From Acestrorhynchus altus (Eukaryota > Chordata > Actinopteri > Characiformes > Acestrorhynchidae), in the NCBI GenBank assembly GCA_034509495.1, contig CM067503.1, positions 12,268,038 to 12,332,037 on the forward strand: DNA of 64,000 nt, in the 5' to 3' direction. The notes under the pieces were generated by a model. It saw only the letters and a program-made list of their open reading frames with translations. It ran no database searches and was not told the origin of the DNA. Below are positions 14,235 through 26,844 of this stretch, piece after piece; the first letter of the stretch is position 1; each line of letters begins with the position of its first letter. A program made the translations under genes and the position numbers.

Positions 14235-15299
14235 GACTTCACAGTCAGTCAGTTTGAGATATATATTAGATAGATTTCTTTAGGGTAATACTGCATTAGC
14301 AGCTTTTAAAATGGCATTTTAAACATTACATTTTTAATTTCACTTCAGTCACTGGATTCATTTCTCCACCACTGTGAACAATTCTCACCATTTGTAACAA
14401 AAGAAATGACTAAAGCTTATCTTAAACATTCAGTTTTGAAATTTTGAAAATGTGGTGGAATTCACCTTTAAGAAAACATCCGACCTCCAGAAAGGACAAG
14501 CTGATAAGCTCAATATTAAAGAGAGCACAGAACTGTTCACCAAATGTTTGAATTCCCACTTTGAAAGAATGGAAAGAAATGGCAGCCCCCCCTCAAGGAG
14601 GTCCAAATCATATAGCTACTGTTGTTGAATATCTTTGGCTGATCTAATATCACATTCCAAGGTAAGTGCTAAGTTAGTGCAATCAGACATGGGTGTCCAC
14701 CTTTGCTGCCCTGGGGGGCGTTAGTCAAGGCCCAAACAACACGCAAGTTACCAGCTTTTGTATCTATATTTGCACAGGGACTCCAAACTCCAACCCTTCA
14801 GGAGCAGCGCTGCACATCCCTGCAACAAAGTTCGTTCTCTCCTTATCTGCAGCGCTGTGGGTTTTTTTGGGGGTTTTTTTAAATCTCAACCACAAGTCAG
14901 ATCTGCTGTTAAAAACAGCACCCCGAGGTTCACCCCAGCAGGGCTGTCGTGTCATTATCAAGATTAGGACACCAGAGGCCAAGAACGGCACAGCAGAAGA
15001 AAGCCCCAGGCTTCACATTCTTCAGTGGTCGGGACGGGAGCCTGGGGGCTGAGGCGTGCTCAGAGGGAGGGGGTGACCTAGGTGTAGACAGTGTGTGGCT
15101 TCTCAGACCACTCTTAGATGTGTGACATCACCCCCCCCCCCCCCCTTAACAGCACAACCCATAACCTTATTCATTTGCTGATCAGAGCAGGGATGTTCAA
15201 CTCAAGCCCAAGTGCTGCTTTCTCAACTCAGCTCAGCTCAGTTCTGGGCTGTGGAATGCCGTGTGACGTCATGTGTTTGGGATCAGATTTCCTCCTCTG

Positions 15300-16450
15300 T
15301 TAAAACTGGAGTTAACTACCCCCCCCCCTTATCGTTCGCCCTCCATGCCCCCTTAGCCAGCACGGATACCGGGGGTCCCACGCCGGCGGTCCCGGTCAGT
15401 GCGGCGAGTTCAGACCGGAGAGCTCCGTCTGCTGCGGGACTTCTCCGCTATCTGCCCCAGCTGCGGGGATCTGACGTGTCCCTTCCCCCCCCCGCGCCCC
15501 CAGCAGCCCGGGTTCTTCAGTATACCACGTAAAGGGGCAGAATTGTGCGTTCTAAAGGCCCTGGTTCTCAGAGGGCTGAACCGACGGCCCTTCCAGAACT
15601 TTCCTGAGCGGACACGGCGGGACGCCTCGTGTCCTCTTTAGGGGACGGTGTGGAAGGTGTAGGTGGTCTGTGCTGCAGCGATCAACGCTCTTCTAACACT
15701 GAGTCAGACCTCCACAGCCGAGAAACCGAGTCACAATAACTCCAAACCGAGTCAAAAACGAGTCAGACTGAGACACAGCCGAGTCAAAAACGAGTCAGAC
15801 TGAGACATAACCGAGTCACCATGACTCCAAACCGAGTCAAAAACGAGTCAGACTGAGACACAAACTAGTCGAACTGAAGCAAAAACGACTCAGACTGAAG
15901 CAAAAACGACCCAGACTGAAAGAGAAACGAGTCAGACTGAGCCAATATGAGACACACTGAGTCAAACTGAGGAAAAACGAGTCAGACTGAGTCGTCACAC
16001 AATCAGAGGGAAATCTCGACGAAGGGACTGACAGTAAGAGACGCTTCAGCCCGGCTGAGGGTCAGTTTGGGATCCTCTCGGGACAGACAGCCGGCGTCTG
16101 CTCCACACCGAGCTCTGAGCTCCAGGTCTAACTTGTCCAGATGTTCCTCACATCCCTAAAGCTCGGGTCAAACCAGCACGATTCTTCTCGACTCTGCGCA
16201 CAAAAAGCCCTTTTACTCACGTCAGTGTTCTGGGAATCCTGCTAATCCACCTTTAAAGTCCTCCGCGCCTGAATGTTAAGAACTCGCCATCCCGGAGCTG
16301 CTACGTCCACAGTAGAGCGGAATGTGGGATTCCGCCATGTCAATTATGTGGCAGCGCAGAAGGGGAGGGGGCGGCTGTTCTTTACCGTAAAACACCGACG
16401 AGCTGCGCCGCCAGTCCAGCTACCGTAAGTCAACGAATATAACGGGTGAA
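15300..16450 (-). promoter_or_regulatory. fndc3b: CpG-rich block, candidate fndc3b promoter and non-coding first exon
   Basis: The sequence turns abruptly GC- and CpG-rich between AT-rich flanks, as at vertebrate housekeeping promoters. On the minus strand a strong splice donor (GTGAGT) lies at 16220-16215, directly after a TGAC; a non-coding exon ending at 16221 and starting somewhere around 16.3-16.4 kb would fit the acceptor at 2451. G-rich boxes resembling Sp1 sites occur at about 16361-16375. A possible plus-strand donor (ACC followed by GTAAGT near 16425) could mark a divergent transcript. The assignment to fndc3b is inferred from position. Confidence 0.5.
15698..16000. repeat. GAGTCA-rich degenerate tandem repeat
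   Basis: Roughly 300 bases consist of imperfect copies of phrases such as ACCGAGTCAAAAACGAGTCA followed by GACTGAGACA. The spacing varies between about 12 and 45 bases. Several copies read CTGAGTCA, which matches the AP-1 core TGAGTCA. The array lies inside the CpG-rich block next to the presumed fndc3b promoter. Function is unknown. Confidence 0.8.
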
Positions 16451-16636
16451 ACTGTTATGGGGCAACTCATTAAGCACATTGGGGAAATAATGGGGGGGGG
16501 GTATTAATTAATTAATTTCATAAATTGCTCCCTCCCCCTCTACAAACTGACAAAGATTCACGAATTAATGATTAAAGATTAAATAAAGTATTTAGACACA
16601 TTCCAGCCCCCTGTTGTAAAGAAATCCAGGGTGTTA

Positions 16637-16680
16637 ATTTTTTGTTTGTTTGTTTGTTTGTTTGTTTGTTTGTTTGTTTG
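16637..16680. repeat. (TTTG)n microsatellite
   Basis: About eleven tandem copies of TTTG/TTGT in spacer DNA just right of the CpG-rich block. The remaining 16.45-17.28 kb is AT-rich unique-looking sequence without a visible gene. Confidence 0.9.
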
Positions 16681-17276
16681 GGAATGGCCTAAATTAAAAA
16701 AGAGCTAAGGATGTATTTGCATTGTATATTTAACACCAATGTCCTTTTCATCTGCAGGGTTACAATGGAAACACAAAGAAAAAAACAGTCTTAAAAGCAC
16801 CATACATACAGTTAATATATGTATAGCAACATGTTTGAATCCATCATTTTTGTGATGTCCAAAAAGCAGAATATGTAGACAACATATTCAGCATACAGCC
16901 ACTCACTTTGCAGTTAACAGAGGCACAATAGAGGACAACCAAACAGCACAGACATAATTTACACATACACATTACACATTCATGGATGTCTGCCTTTTCA
17001 TTGTTTCTTCCTGAAATCAAAGGTTTTAAAAGTAGTTTATCCTGCTTTTGTTGGGAATAACTGTCTCTATTGTTTAAGGAAGGATTTCTGTTAGATATTT
17101 GATCATTGCTGTGAGGATTTCATTGCATTCAGTGACAAAAGCGTTAACGAGTTGAGGATGTAGGATGTTGATCACCACATCATCTCATTGCAATAATACT
17201 GGACCCCCCCCTGACCACACCTGGCAGACAGTCCTGTTCTATTGGAAATACTTCTCTACACTGACCGGAAAAGCTG

Positions 17277-17284
17277 TGTTTGTT

Positions 17285-17360
<76 letters not shown>

Positions 17361-17381
17361 TGAGTGAGTGAGTGAGTGAGT

Positions 17382-17428
<47 letters not shown>
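17277..17428. repeat. compound (TG)n-(AGTG)n-(AG)n microsatellite
   Basis: A TTTG start passes into about 34 TG units, then about seven GAGT units, then about 17 AG units. The open frames across it on both strands are low-complexity artefacts. Confidence 0.95.
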
Positions 17429-17434
<6 letters not shown>

Positions 17435-17489
17435 TTGAAATTCATTTTTGATCAATAAACCTTACTTTTAAGGGGTTATGACTTAGAAA

Positions 17490-18136
17490 ATATTGATGAT
17501 TTCAGGGTAGCATTATGACCACCTCATTGTTTCTACATTCACTGTCCATTTTTAAGTGAATATACTGTCCATCTGTTTCTCTGCATACATTTTAGCCTTC
17601 TTTGACCCTGATCTTCAATGACCAGGATGCCACAGGGCCACCACAGAGTAGGTATTATGTGGATTGTAGGTCATTCTCAACGCTGCAGTGACACTGACAT
17701 GGTGGTGGTGTGTTAATATGTGTTGTGTTGGTACAAGTGGAACAGCCACAACAGTGTTGCTGGACTGTTTAAACCCCTCAGTGTCATTGCTGGTGTGAAA
17801 ATAATCCACCAACTAGAAATATCCAGCCAACAGCATCCTGTGAGCAGCATCCTGTGATTACACAAACTGTACAGCAACATTTGAGCTTCTGTCTCTGACT
17901 TTATATAAGTGAATCATCTTGGTTGGAGTGTTTACTAGAGTTAACAGTTTGTGGACATTGTGTTTAAACACTCCAGCAGCATTGCTGTGTCTCAGCCAAT
18001 TGTACATACACAACATACACTACCAGAGAGACAGATGGACTACAGTATGAGTTTTTTTATAGCTGATGAAATGTACGGTAGGAGGTGGAGGTAATATTAT
18101 GTAAGGAGGTGGTAATATTATGGTTGATCAGTGTAT
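17490..18136. mobile_element. non-autonomous DNA transposon (MITE-like) of a common fish family
   Basis: The right end reads GGTGGTAATATTATGGTTGA then TCAGTGTA, and the left end carries the complementary form (CATTATGACCACCT), giving decayed terminal inverted repeats flanked by TA. The interior has the words GCTGCAGTGACACTGACATG and AACACTCCAGCAGCATTGCT, which recur in many fish genomes. It has no transposase. The ends resemble those of a Tc1-like family, so mobilisation by such a transposase is likely (inference from memory of the family). Confidence 0.65.
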
Positions 18137-18139
18137 AAT

Positions 18140-19465
18140 TAAAGAACATTAGACTTAATGTACCATCCACTTTTTTAGAAACACAAATACCTTTACTTCC
18201 ACTGGCTCATCCTCAAAGCTTGTATCAGTCTGCTATAGTTTAACAGATTATAGACTGTAACCCATCTATAACTTGAATATTATCTATAGATACATATATA
18301 CAATAATATTGTACAAAGGTTTTTGATAATTTAATAAAACAATTAAACCAATATTTTATATACATTATGTTACATAGTCATATAGTTCAAGCTTTTAGTT
18401 AGTTTAAGTTGATACTGTGATTGGTAATGAATGAATTTTTTCTAATATTTAGAGAATCTGGATTTCTGTTTTTCATGACCTATAAGCCATATTGGCTTTT
18501 TCAACATAATCGTGGTGAAAAGTGAACATAAGTAAGTATTTCCTTTAGGCTATTCAGAATATAGTCCAGACCAGAGGTCCATCAGAACAGATACAATTTA
18601 AGAAGTCATACATGACAAAAAGTCTTCAGATGTTTCCAGACATCTGAATTAAATTTGCTGAACTCCCAGCTGAATTTCATATAATTTGGCAAGACACATA
18701 TATGCACACAAGCACACCTCCGGTCCCTTTTCTCATGAATGTGTAAGGGAGTGCATACAAAAGGGTGTTCATGATTTGATTGTGGCTGTGTCCTTTCCTT
18801 AATTTAATTTCACTGTAGCACTGTGAGGCAGGTTATGGCATGATGCTGTTTCTCTTGGCATGAACTCCAAGGACATGAAAATCACTTTTAACACTAACCC
18901 CTGTGTGTACAGGCCTGGAAAATGCTTTATTGTGATGAGGAAGAGGAGGATGGAGATTAGGTCTGTCACTATTAAGTTACTGCTCTTATTTCAACCATTA
19001 ATCAGGAAATTGTTATACATATTGAGTTCCCATTAATAGCTACCAAATGGATTTTGGTAGCAGCATTTGGAAAGAAATCCAGGCCGTTAAACTGCTATTT
19101 TATCTTCTATAAACACATTGAGGTGGTGTATAAAGGCAAAATTACAAAAATTGTGTTACTGTCCAATGGGACTGTCCAATGGAACTGAGTGTATGTTAAT
19201 AAATGTAAGTTATAAACACTTACTGCCCAGAATAATAAATTTATAAAAAATATGCACTAATTTTCATATTTTGAGTTAATATGTAACACTGTGTGCTAAT
19301 GTAAAATAAAGGAGACCACCAACGGACAAATAAAACCAAAGACAACACATATCTATCAAAATGGATACTTTATAAGGCACTCCGAATTTCAGTTCAGTCA
19401 GTGATAAATGCAGTTTTTTGGGTGTAAATGGTCCCAGTCTCACCCACAGTGCAGCAACACTAGAT
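18140..19465. other. spacer without recognisable genes
   Basis: AT-rich sequence with stop codons in all frames. I see no exon, RNA gene or well-defined repeat here. Confidence 0.5.
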
Positions 19466-20947
19466 CGGTTGATTTCTTTGTTAATGAAAGAAAAACCTAA
19501 TATGGTCACAGAAATAACTTAAATCTGACAGAAGTAATAATAAATAAAAATGCTATGAAAATTAACCAATGAAAGTCAGACATTGTTTTTCAACCATGCT
19601 TCAACAGAATTAGGCCTGGACAGAAATGATGGTACCCTTAATTTAATATTTTGTTGCACAACCTTTTGAGGCAATCATTGCAATCAAACGATTCCTGTAA
19701 CTGTCAATGAGACTTCTGCTCCTCTCAGCAGGTATTTTGGCCCCTCTCCTCATGAGCAAACTGCTCCAGTTGTCTCAGGTTTGAAGGGTGCCTTGTCTGG
19801 ATGGCATGTTTCAGCTCCTTCCAAAGATGCTCAACAGGATTTAGGTCAGGGCTCATAGAAGGCCACTTCAGAATAGTCTTGGGTGTTTTTAGCTGTGTTT
19901 TGAGTCATTATCCTGTTGCAAGACCCATGACCTGCGACTGAGACCAAGCTCTCTGACACTTGGCAGCACATTTCTCTCTAGAATCCCTTAATAGTCTTGA
20001 GATTTCATTGTACCCTACACAGATTCAAGACACCCTGTGCTAGAGGCAGCAAAGCAGCCCCAGAACATAACAGACCCTCCTCCATGTTTCACAGAAGGGA
20101 CAGGGTTCTTTTCTTGGTTTGCTTCATTTTTTCGTAAATATACCGTAGAGCTGATCTGCCAAAAAGTTCCATTTTTGTCTCATCTGTCCATAGGACATTC
20201 TCCCAGTGGCTTGTTCACATGTAGTAAATTCCAATCTGGCTTTTTTATGATTTGTTTTCAACAATGGTGTCCTCCTTGGTTGTCTCCCGTTAAGTCCACT
20301 TTAGCTTAAACAACAATGGATGGTGCGATCTGACATTGATGTTCCTTGAGCTTGAAGTTCATCTTTAAACTCTTTATAAGTTTTTCTGGGCTCTTTTGTT
20401 ACCATCTGTCTCTTTGATTTGTCATTGATTTTCTGACTGCGGCCACGTCCAGGGAGGTTGGCTAAAGACCCATGGATCTAAAATTTCTGAATAATATGTG
20501 CAACTGTAGTCACAGGAACATCAAGCTGCTTGAAGATGGTCTTATAACCTTTACCTTTAACACGCTTGTCTATAATTTTCTTTCTAATCTCCTGAGACAA
20601 CTCTTTCCTTCACTTCCTCTGGTTCATGTTGAGTATGGTACACACCATGTCACCAAACAGCTCAGTGACAATCTGTAGCCCTTTATACAGGCTCACTGAC
20701 TAATTACAAGATTGTAGACGCCTGTGATGCTACTTAGTGAACACACCTTGATTTAACATGTCCCTTTGGTCACATTATATTCAGGGGTACCATCATTTTT
20801 GTCCAGGCCTGTCTCATGAGTGTAAACTAATAATTCCGTTTGGTCATTTTCATAGAACTTTTATTTAGTATTACTTTAGTCAGTTATTTCTGTGACCATT
20901 TTGGGTTTTTCTTTCATTAACCGAGGGGTACCAACAATTTTGTCCAT
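19466..20947 (-). mobile_element. Tc1-like element remnant with IR/DR-type arms
   Basis: GGCCTGGACAGAAATGATGG (then TACCC) at about 19614 pairs with its reverse complement at about 20784-20809. Further out, AATGAAAGAAAAACC at about 19483 pairs with GGTTTTTCTTTCATT at about 20904. The right arm carries a second copy of the short motif, GGGGTACCAACAATTTTGTC at about 20925, so the arms show the inner and outer direct repeats of IR/DR Tc1 transposons. Between the arms, the minus strand has decayed transposase, including the typical SPDLNPVEHLWKELK segment at about 19800-19850. Many stops and indels make it inactive. Confidence 0.8.
19700..20640 (-). pseudogene. decayed Tc1-like transposase
   Basis: Minus-strand translation in broken frames recovers transposase features: a C-terminal DDE-region signature reading SPDLNPVEHLWKELK near 19.83 kb, and near 20.4-20.6 kb the helix-turn-helix and RK-rich parts of the N-terminus in other frames. 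Frameshifts, stops and an internal deletion remove function. The usual intact length in this family is about 340 residues. Confidence 0.65.
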
Positions 20948-21864
20948 GTGCGTATGTTAGCATGTTATGCCTTCAGCTCCTTTTAACCAATGGGACAGCT
21001 TGCCTAGCTTACATACTACTGAGAGATCCTATTTGGACTTTTTTTTCTTTAGCATTTCATAAATGTAACCCCTTTACATAACTGTACATATTATTGGAAT
21101 AAGCAAAGTATGACAACTTGCAAAGTGAAAAAAAACAAGCATCATTCTATTGAATAAAAATTACAGATAAGTATTTTCTCATTCCTGAACACTCCAGAGA
21201 GCCATGCAGGCTCACAGCTGTATTAGCAAATAATACTACATAAACCCACAAAAGCATTATAAGTAGCAGGGAAATAAAATATAAAAAAGCAGTGTAGAGG
21301 CTGTTTAACTGAACTATAAGTAAGACTTAATGATTGGAAACTGCCATCATCAGCGATACAAGATAAACTTATGTCTGCAAGCAGATGTTTGACCCTGTAT
21401 AATGTGTGTGTTCCTGGTCTTTGTAACAAAACAAAACACACTCACATTTTGTCATATTTGGCCCTGGGATCCTTAGCATTACCATTTAGGATCAATGAGG
21501 TGGCCTACAGGGACAGCTGTTGGCTAACACCAACCCATGCAGACGATTTGTGGAGGCCCTACAGAGATGATGCAGTGAGATTTGAAGATAAACATGTTAT
21601 GCATAACTTCTAATGTGCTCTTGCTCTTTGACTGAAAGATCTTGTCTTGATAAACGACTGCTCTGAAGGAACACTGTGTTCTAATTGCTCACGTTTTTTC
21701 CACTATTAAGTATTAATTCTCTCTCTCTGGCTGTATCCATCAAATCAGACATGGAAAAGCAGTCCATTTAAAGGAAGGTTCAAATTCATTCAGCTGGAGA
21801 CGAAAGCAGACAAGACAGCTCACGTCTCTCACGCTCCAGGCTTTGAGTGGAAACCCTCACACAC

Positions 21865-21897
<33 letters not shown>

Positions 21898-22565
21898 TTT
21901 GTGGTGTCTGCCCTACTTTCCATGCAGCTGCATTTAGGCGTCATGTCTGCACAGATGTGCACAGTCGCACTTTAAGGAGGAACCCCTAAACCCTCACAGT
22001 GAGAAAATCTAAACAGAAAAATCTAATACAGCTATCACTTCAGCTATTTGTTTACAAATTCTGCCCATGTACTCCCCTAAAAATGTCACATGTTACAGAG
22101 CCCATATTTATTATTTTGTGATGTTGTATGTAAATAGCCCTTACATTCAATTCCCAGTCTATTCAACATACAGAGAATAGGCTACAAAACAACCTGTTCT
22201 AAATCCACTGTTTATGTGATCTCACAAAACTTGATATACATTTACATAACCAGCCTAATTAGCCGGCAACCACTTATCTCTGTTCATTCAGACTGAAGTG
22301 ACAAGGAGTGTTTGAATCTGGACTGCATTTTGAATACAAAGCAGCCAATCAGAGCATATTCCATTTACATAATTCACTTATAAATAAACAGTGATAAACC
22401 CAGTCTCTGTAAAATTGTTAAATGTAAAAAATTATTATTGTTCGTTTTTACAAACCCAAACAAATCTTGTTAGTGGACTGCAAGGGAGCAAAATACATGC
22501 ATGCCAAATGCAGGATATGCGCTTTCTGCAAAACACAGCTTAGTGTATGAAGGTAATAAATCAGA

Positions 22566-22760
22566 GGTTCTGAACTGTAAGCTTGGAGACCCCACACTAT
22601 GTTCATCTAGCACACCTGATTCAACTCATTAACTACTAAACAAGACCCTCATGTGCTGAGTCAGTTGTGTTAGAGCAATGCTGGTCAAATTGGTCCTCTG
22701 GGACCCCCAGACAGGGTTGGAGCAAAAGCTCTAGACCATCTGGGGGTTCCTGAGAAGCTG
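22566..22760. repeat. fragment of a short fish MITE
   Basis: Contains GCACACCTGATTCAACTCAT and GTGTTAGAGCAATGCTGGTC, words characteristic of short hAT-type MITEs in fish; the same interior style occurs in the element at 14.1 kb. Ends are not clear. Confidence 0.45.
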
Positions 22761-23587
22761 AACCACTTCACTGCAGCAAGGAAAGCATAAGAATGAAATG
22801 CTTGGAGTGGGGTTCACAGGACTGACTTAGGGTACCCTTACTATAAAAGATCTGTTCATTGTACCTGCCTCGAAATGATCTATATAAGTGCAAAATGAGC
22901 AGAATTATAACAGATTTTTTCAGTTGGAACCTCTGAATCCAAGTCTAATGATGGCATGCCATGTTCCTGAGATCATAGATCATTTTATCCTCAGCTTCAT
23001 GCTCTAATTGTTGTCATTTATCAAGTTCTGTCTTATTAGGGGTATTCGGAATGAAGGACAATAGCGACCCCTAGTGAGCCTTACCCTGTCATTACAGCTC
23101 TCTGCTTTAACAAACATTTGAACCTACTGAAAATCTAATTCCTGTGCATGTTGTCCCATTTAAGGAAATAAAAATAGTGAGTGAATAAAAAGGAAAAGAA
23201 GCTTAAACTCATAAATTCACACAGTAAAAGTGTATCAGCTTCAGCTGAATGATGAATCAAGTAGAAATAAAAGTAGGTAAAGAACCAGTTTCAGAAGAAA
23301 AAACAACAACAACATGGACCAGAACAAATCAGCATTATGTTGTTTTTTGGAATGCTGGTATGCTGGTCACTTCCAAAGGGAGACATATAAACACGGGCAC
23401 AGCCCTAATCTAAATGACCTAAAGATTTAATCAACTCGGTATTAAAAATAAATAAATAATAAATAAATGAAAAAAAAAAGGAATTCATATTGTTCAGTTC
23501 AGAAAAGTACAAATCCATCAAATCTGTACATGATTACATAAATCTCAGGAATTGTCATTTTCTACAAGTGTCCATCTCCTCTCTGGT

Positions 23588-23778
23588 TAGGGGTGTAACA
23601 ATTCACAAAATCCATAATCCAGTTCAGCACATAATGTGCCTTGTGTTAATCTGTTTCCGAGAACTGTGCTTTATCCAGATTTTACTCTATAGCAACAAGC
23701 TAACATGTAACCATGCAAGAATAGGATGCAAAATCATATGCTGTGAAACAATTGTATACATTGTATACTGCATCCCTA
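23588..23778. repeat. possible hAT-like MITE
   Basis: Starts with TAGGGGTGTAACAATTCAC, a form seen at the ends of fish hAT elements, and about 190 bases later has TGCATCCCTA, a partial reverse complement. No matching 8-bp flanks are visible, so the call is tentative. Confidence 0.35.
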
Positions 23779-24069
23779 GCACCTATTATATGTGTCGAAG
23801 GCTGGTTTCATATTGCATACGCGATACAGGTGCTGTAATTAGGATCTAATGAGCCCCAGAGTAAAACAAATAAAGGGCTTCATTCATTTTTCAATTACTC
23901 AAAGGAATTATTTTAATTGAATTTCCTCTTTCCTTTAGTCATTACTGACATCATAAGCCTGTCATTGCAGCTTCTTTCATCACACATTAATCTGAATGAT
24001 GAATGTTGTAGTGATTGAATCGCAGCCCATTTCATATCCAGCTATGTGAAATGACACAGTAAAACAAAT

Positions 24070-24420
24070 ACATTATACACCCAGATGTTTATGGACACAC
24101 ATGTGTAAATGCACACACAGCTTGACTAGTCCCTAGTCTGGAGCAGACAAAATTGTGCCATGCCTAATGCAGTCATGGACTAGGGAGTATAAAGCCCCCC
24201 AGCATTGAGCTATGAAGCAGTGGAACTGCGTTCTTCGGAATGATGGTGCTCCTTCCAGTACTTCTAGGAAGAGTTGGGGATGAGGTGGAGTGATCATCCA
24301 ACATTCTGACCTCATTAATACTCTTGTTACTGAATGCAATCAAACCCAAATTCTAGCACCAAATTCTAGTTGAATGTTTTCACTGGATGGTAGGTATAGT
24401 TACTCCAACACATCCAGGAT
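24070..24420. repeat. dispersed repeat, copy 1 (internally deleted Tc1-like derivative)
   Basis: Shares with 48.85-49.31 kb the ordered blocks GTATAAAGCCCCCCAGCATT, GAGCTATGAAGCAGTGGAAC and GAGTTGGGGATGAGGTGGAG, followed by AATGCAATCAAA and a CTCCAACA end. The left end (TTTATGGACAC) resembles the terminal sequence of a Tc1-like family. There is no intact coding region. Confidence 0.65.
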
Positions 24421-26021
24421 TAATTTAATCCAATTAGATTTTTAAGACCTTTTTTAGGAATGATTGCATGTTCTGTAATTTCACACAAACAATTAATACT
24501 TCAGTTTTGTAATCCTAGCTATATTAGAAATTCCCATATATGAATTATATAAATTTGCACAATATTTTGGCTAAACAATGTCAATAACAGTTTGTACTGG
24601 ATGACTAATAAGTGTATAACTGATATCCAAGGTTTTCAATCAATCAATATGTTGAATTTCTGAATATATATTTTGAAGCAACAGTTCTCCTGACCCTTAA
24701 GGTGGCTTTCAGACCTTACCTGCTAACTCAGAGAAGTTATCATTTGAAATGAGTAGTAGTAACACATTAGTAGATTTATATTGTGTTTATATTGTATTTT
24801 CATGATGAATGAACCAATAGAAATGCTCCACAATGACAAAAAAATATTTTTACATTGACCTTCATTGAAAGTTAAAGGTTTTTTTTCTTCTTCTATGAAC
24901 TTTCCATGTTGGAGATGCATGTTACACTTACACACCGGTTATCAAACACATACACAGTTCTCACTGTTTAGTAGATGTACTACAAGGAGACCTAATGTGG
25001 TAGCAGATCTGTACTGCAGAAACTTTTCAGTCTTGTAAAACTGCCATGTTTCAAAGGGAAACATTTTTCACTTCGTCATATATTGTAATTGTTTTTTTGG
25101 AACTGTCTATAGTTTTGTCATTTGCAGGATTTCTTCATACACATCTCCTTGAAGTGCTGTAAAATAATAATGTCTTTTAAAGTAAATGTCTTTATAAAAA
25201 TTAATGTCCTGTTTGTTGTTTATAACCTGAACCAAACCACTGGACTCAAACCACATCTCTCCCCAATCACCCTTTATTGCTTAATATTTGAAATCAATTT
25301 ATTTCTCTTGAAAATGATCAGTAGACATTGACTGTCCTGTGTATAAAGTTCATCACTTGAAAGAAAACAAAAAAATCTATATTCACTATGACACAAGAGA
25401 CACCATATCAATTATTTATTTAAAGGAACAGTCCTGCTTTTCCCTTAAAATTAGTTTTATAGGTTTTAAAAGAATATCTGTGGATTTTATTGCAATGCAT
25501 CATTCTACCTTATGCCAAATATATCCTAAGTTTCCAGAAGACAACAGAATTTCATCCAAAAGGTTCAATTTCACATTATTAAAGTACGATATTTGCTGTT
25601 TGCAAAAAAACTGAAAAACTCATGAAAAGAATTCATGTGCAGTCATGCAGCTCGATTCTACATGTTCTTGTATTCTACCTGTAAGGTTAATGTATACTAT
25701 TTGTTTATTATCTTTGTATTAGTGTTATTCACTTTACTTGGCTTATTCCCTTTTTTCTGTGTCTTTAAGGCCAAATGACATCTGTTCTGATTGGTTGCCC
25801 TGTATTGTGCCTTGTTCAAAAAGGTGTCCAGGCTGAAACACTCTTTATGGCTTCAGTATGAATGAACCGGGCTACAGTGCTGCAGGCTGTACAGAAAGTT
25901 ATAAGTAAATGTTGCTTTTGATGCATTTCAAAACCAATTCATTCAAAATAAACTGCTTTTGCAGGTTTTATATTCAGACCTGAGAAGTGAATGGTATGTT
26001 TTGAAACATGATTTTTAGTAA

Positions 26022-26077
<56 letters not shown>

Positions 26078-26078
26078 T
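26022..26078. repeat. (ATA)n microsatellite
   Basis: About 17 tandem copies of ATA, with one interruption (ACA) near the right end. Confidence 0.95.
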
Positions 26079-26659
26079 AAGTGTATTTATTTATTTTTTT
26101 TAAAGAAGGAAAGAAACCCCTCATGATATCATCACCTTTATCATATCAAAGTCATAAACGCACTGATTGATGGACCTCATTTAAAGTACAAACAAGTAAA
26201 TAATACATTAAAATATGCTTGGCAGAATATAACACCAATAGTAGCAATAATATTGATACAAACTTGAATAATAATAAAATAAATAACAAATAAAACAATG
26301 TAATTGTGAAAAGAATTGCATTGAACAAGCAGAAGTGAAATAAAGTAGACTGAAACCTTTAAAGCATGGTGAGGTTAGAGTATTGATCTACATTATTCCA
26401 GGTGCACTGGAATATCCACCAAACTCAGTATAATCACTGCAGTCGCAGTCCAGCATGTTCTGTACAACTCCAAAACCAGGAGAGGAGATAAATCAGTGAG
26501 ACACAGATTATTGGCTCTTTTAAGTGGTTAAGATTTTTTTTGCTGTACTAGGAATCCTTACTCGTTAAAAGTCTTCCCTTCCTGATACTTCTAGCACAAT
26601 CTGTTCATTTAAATTGGGAGATATTATTTTTTTCATCATAAAAATGACATTTTGTGTTT

Positions 26660-26844
26660 GACACAAACGAAGACTCCGGGACTACCAGGCAGCCCGCGGG
26701 ACTTTTATTTTGAAAATGTCCGGTAATTTCATAACCCGTGTTTGCGGAGCGCCGGGGCGGCAGTAAAGTGATAGTGAATGCAGAAGTGAATGAGGGGGTC
26801 TTGCTGAAAGCCTGTGCGTGTCCAGGCTGCTGGAGTCTGATGAG
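26660..26844 (+). promoter_or_regulatory. nceh1: nceh1 promoter and 5'UTR region
   Basis: A local rise in GC and CpG (about 26.67-27.0 kb, for example AGCCCGCGGGAC and GCGGAGCGCCGGGGCGG) surrounds the first coding exon. No TATA box is obvious. The transcription start is not determined from sequence; the region directly before the ATG at 26845 is presumably 5'UTR. Confidence 0.5.

Larger units (their letters stand above)
20950..26640. other. spacer, repeat-bearing, no gene seen
   Basis: AT-rich sequence upstream of nceh1. It contains a CA run at about 21858-21898, MITE-like fragments at 22.57-22.76 kb and 23.59-23.78 kb, a Tc1-derived repeat at 24.07-24.42 kb and an ATA tract at 26.02-26.08 kb. 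Open frames here have no recognisable protein features. Confidence 0.5.
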
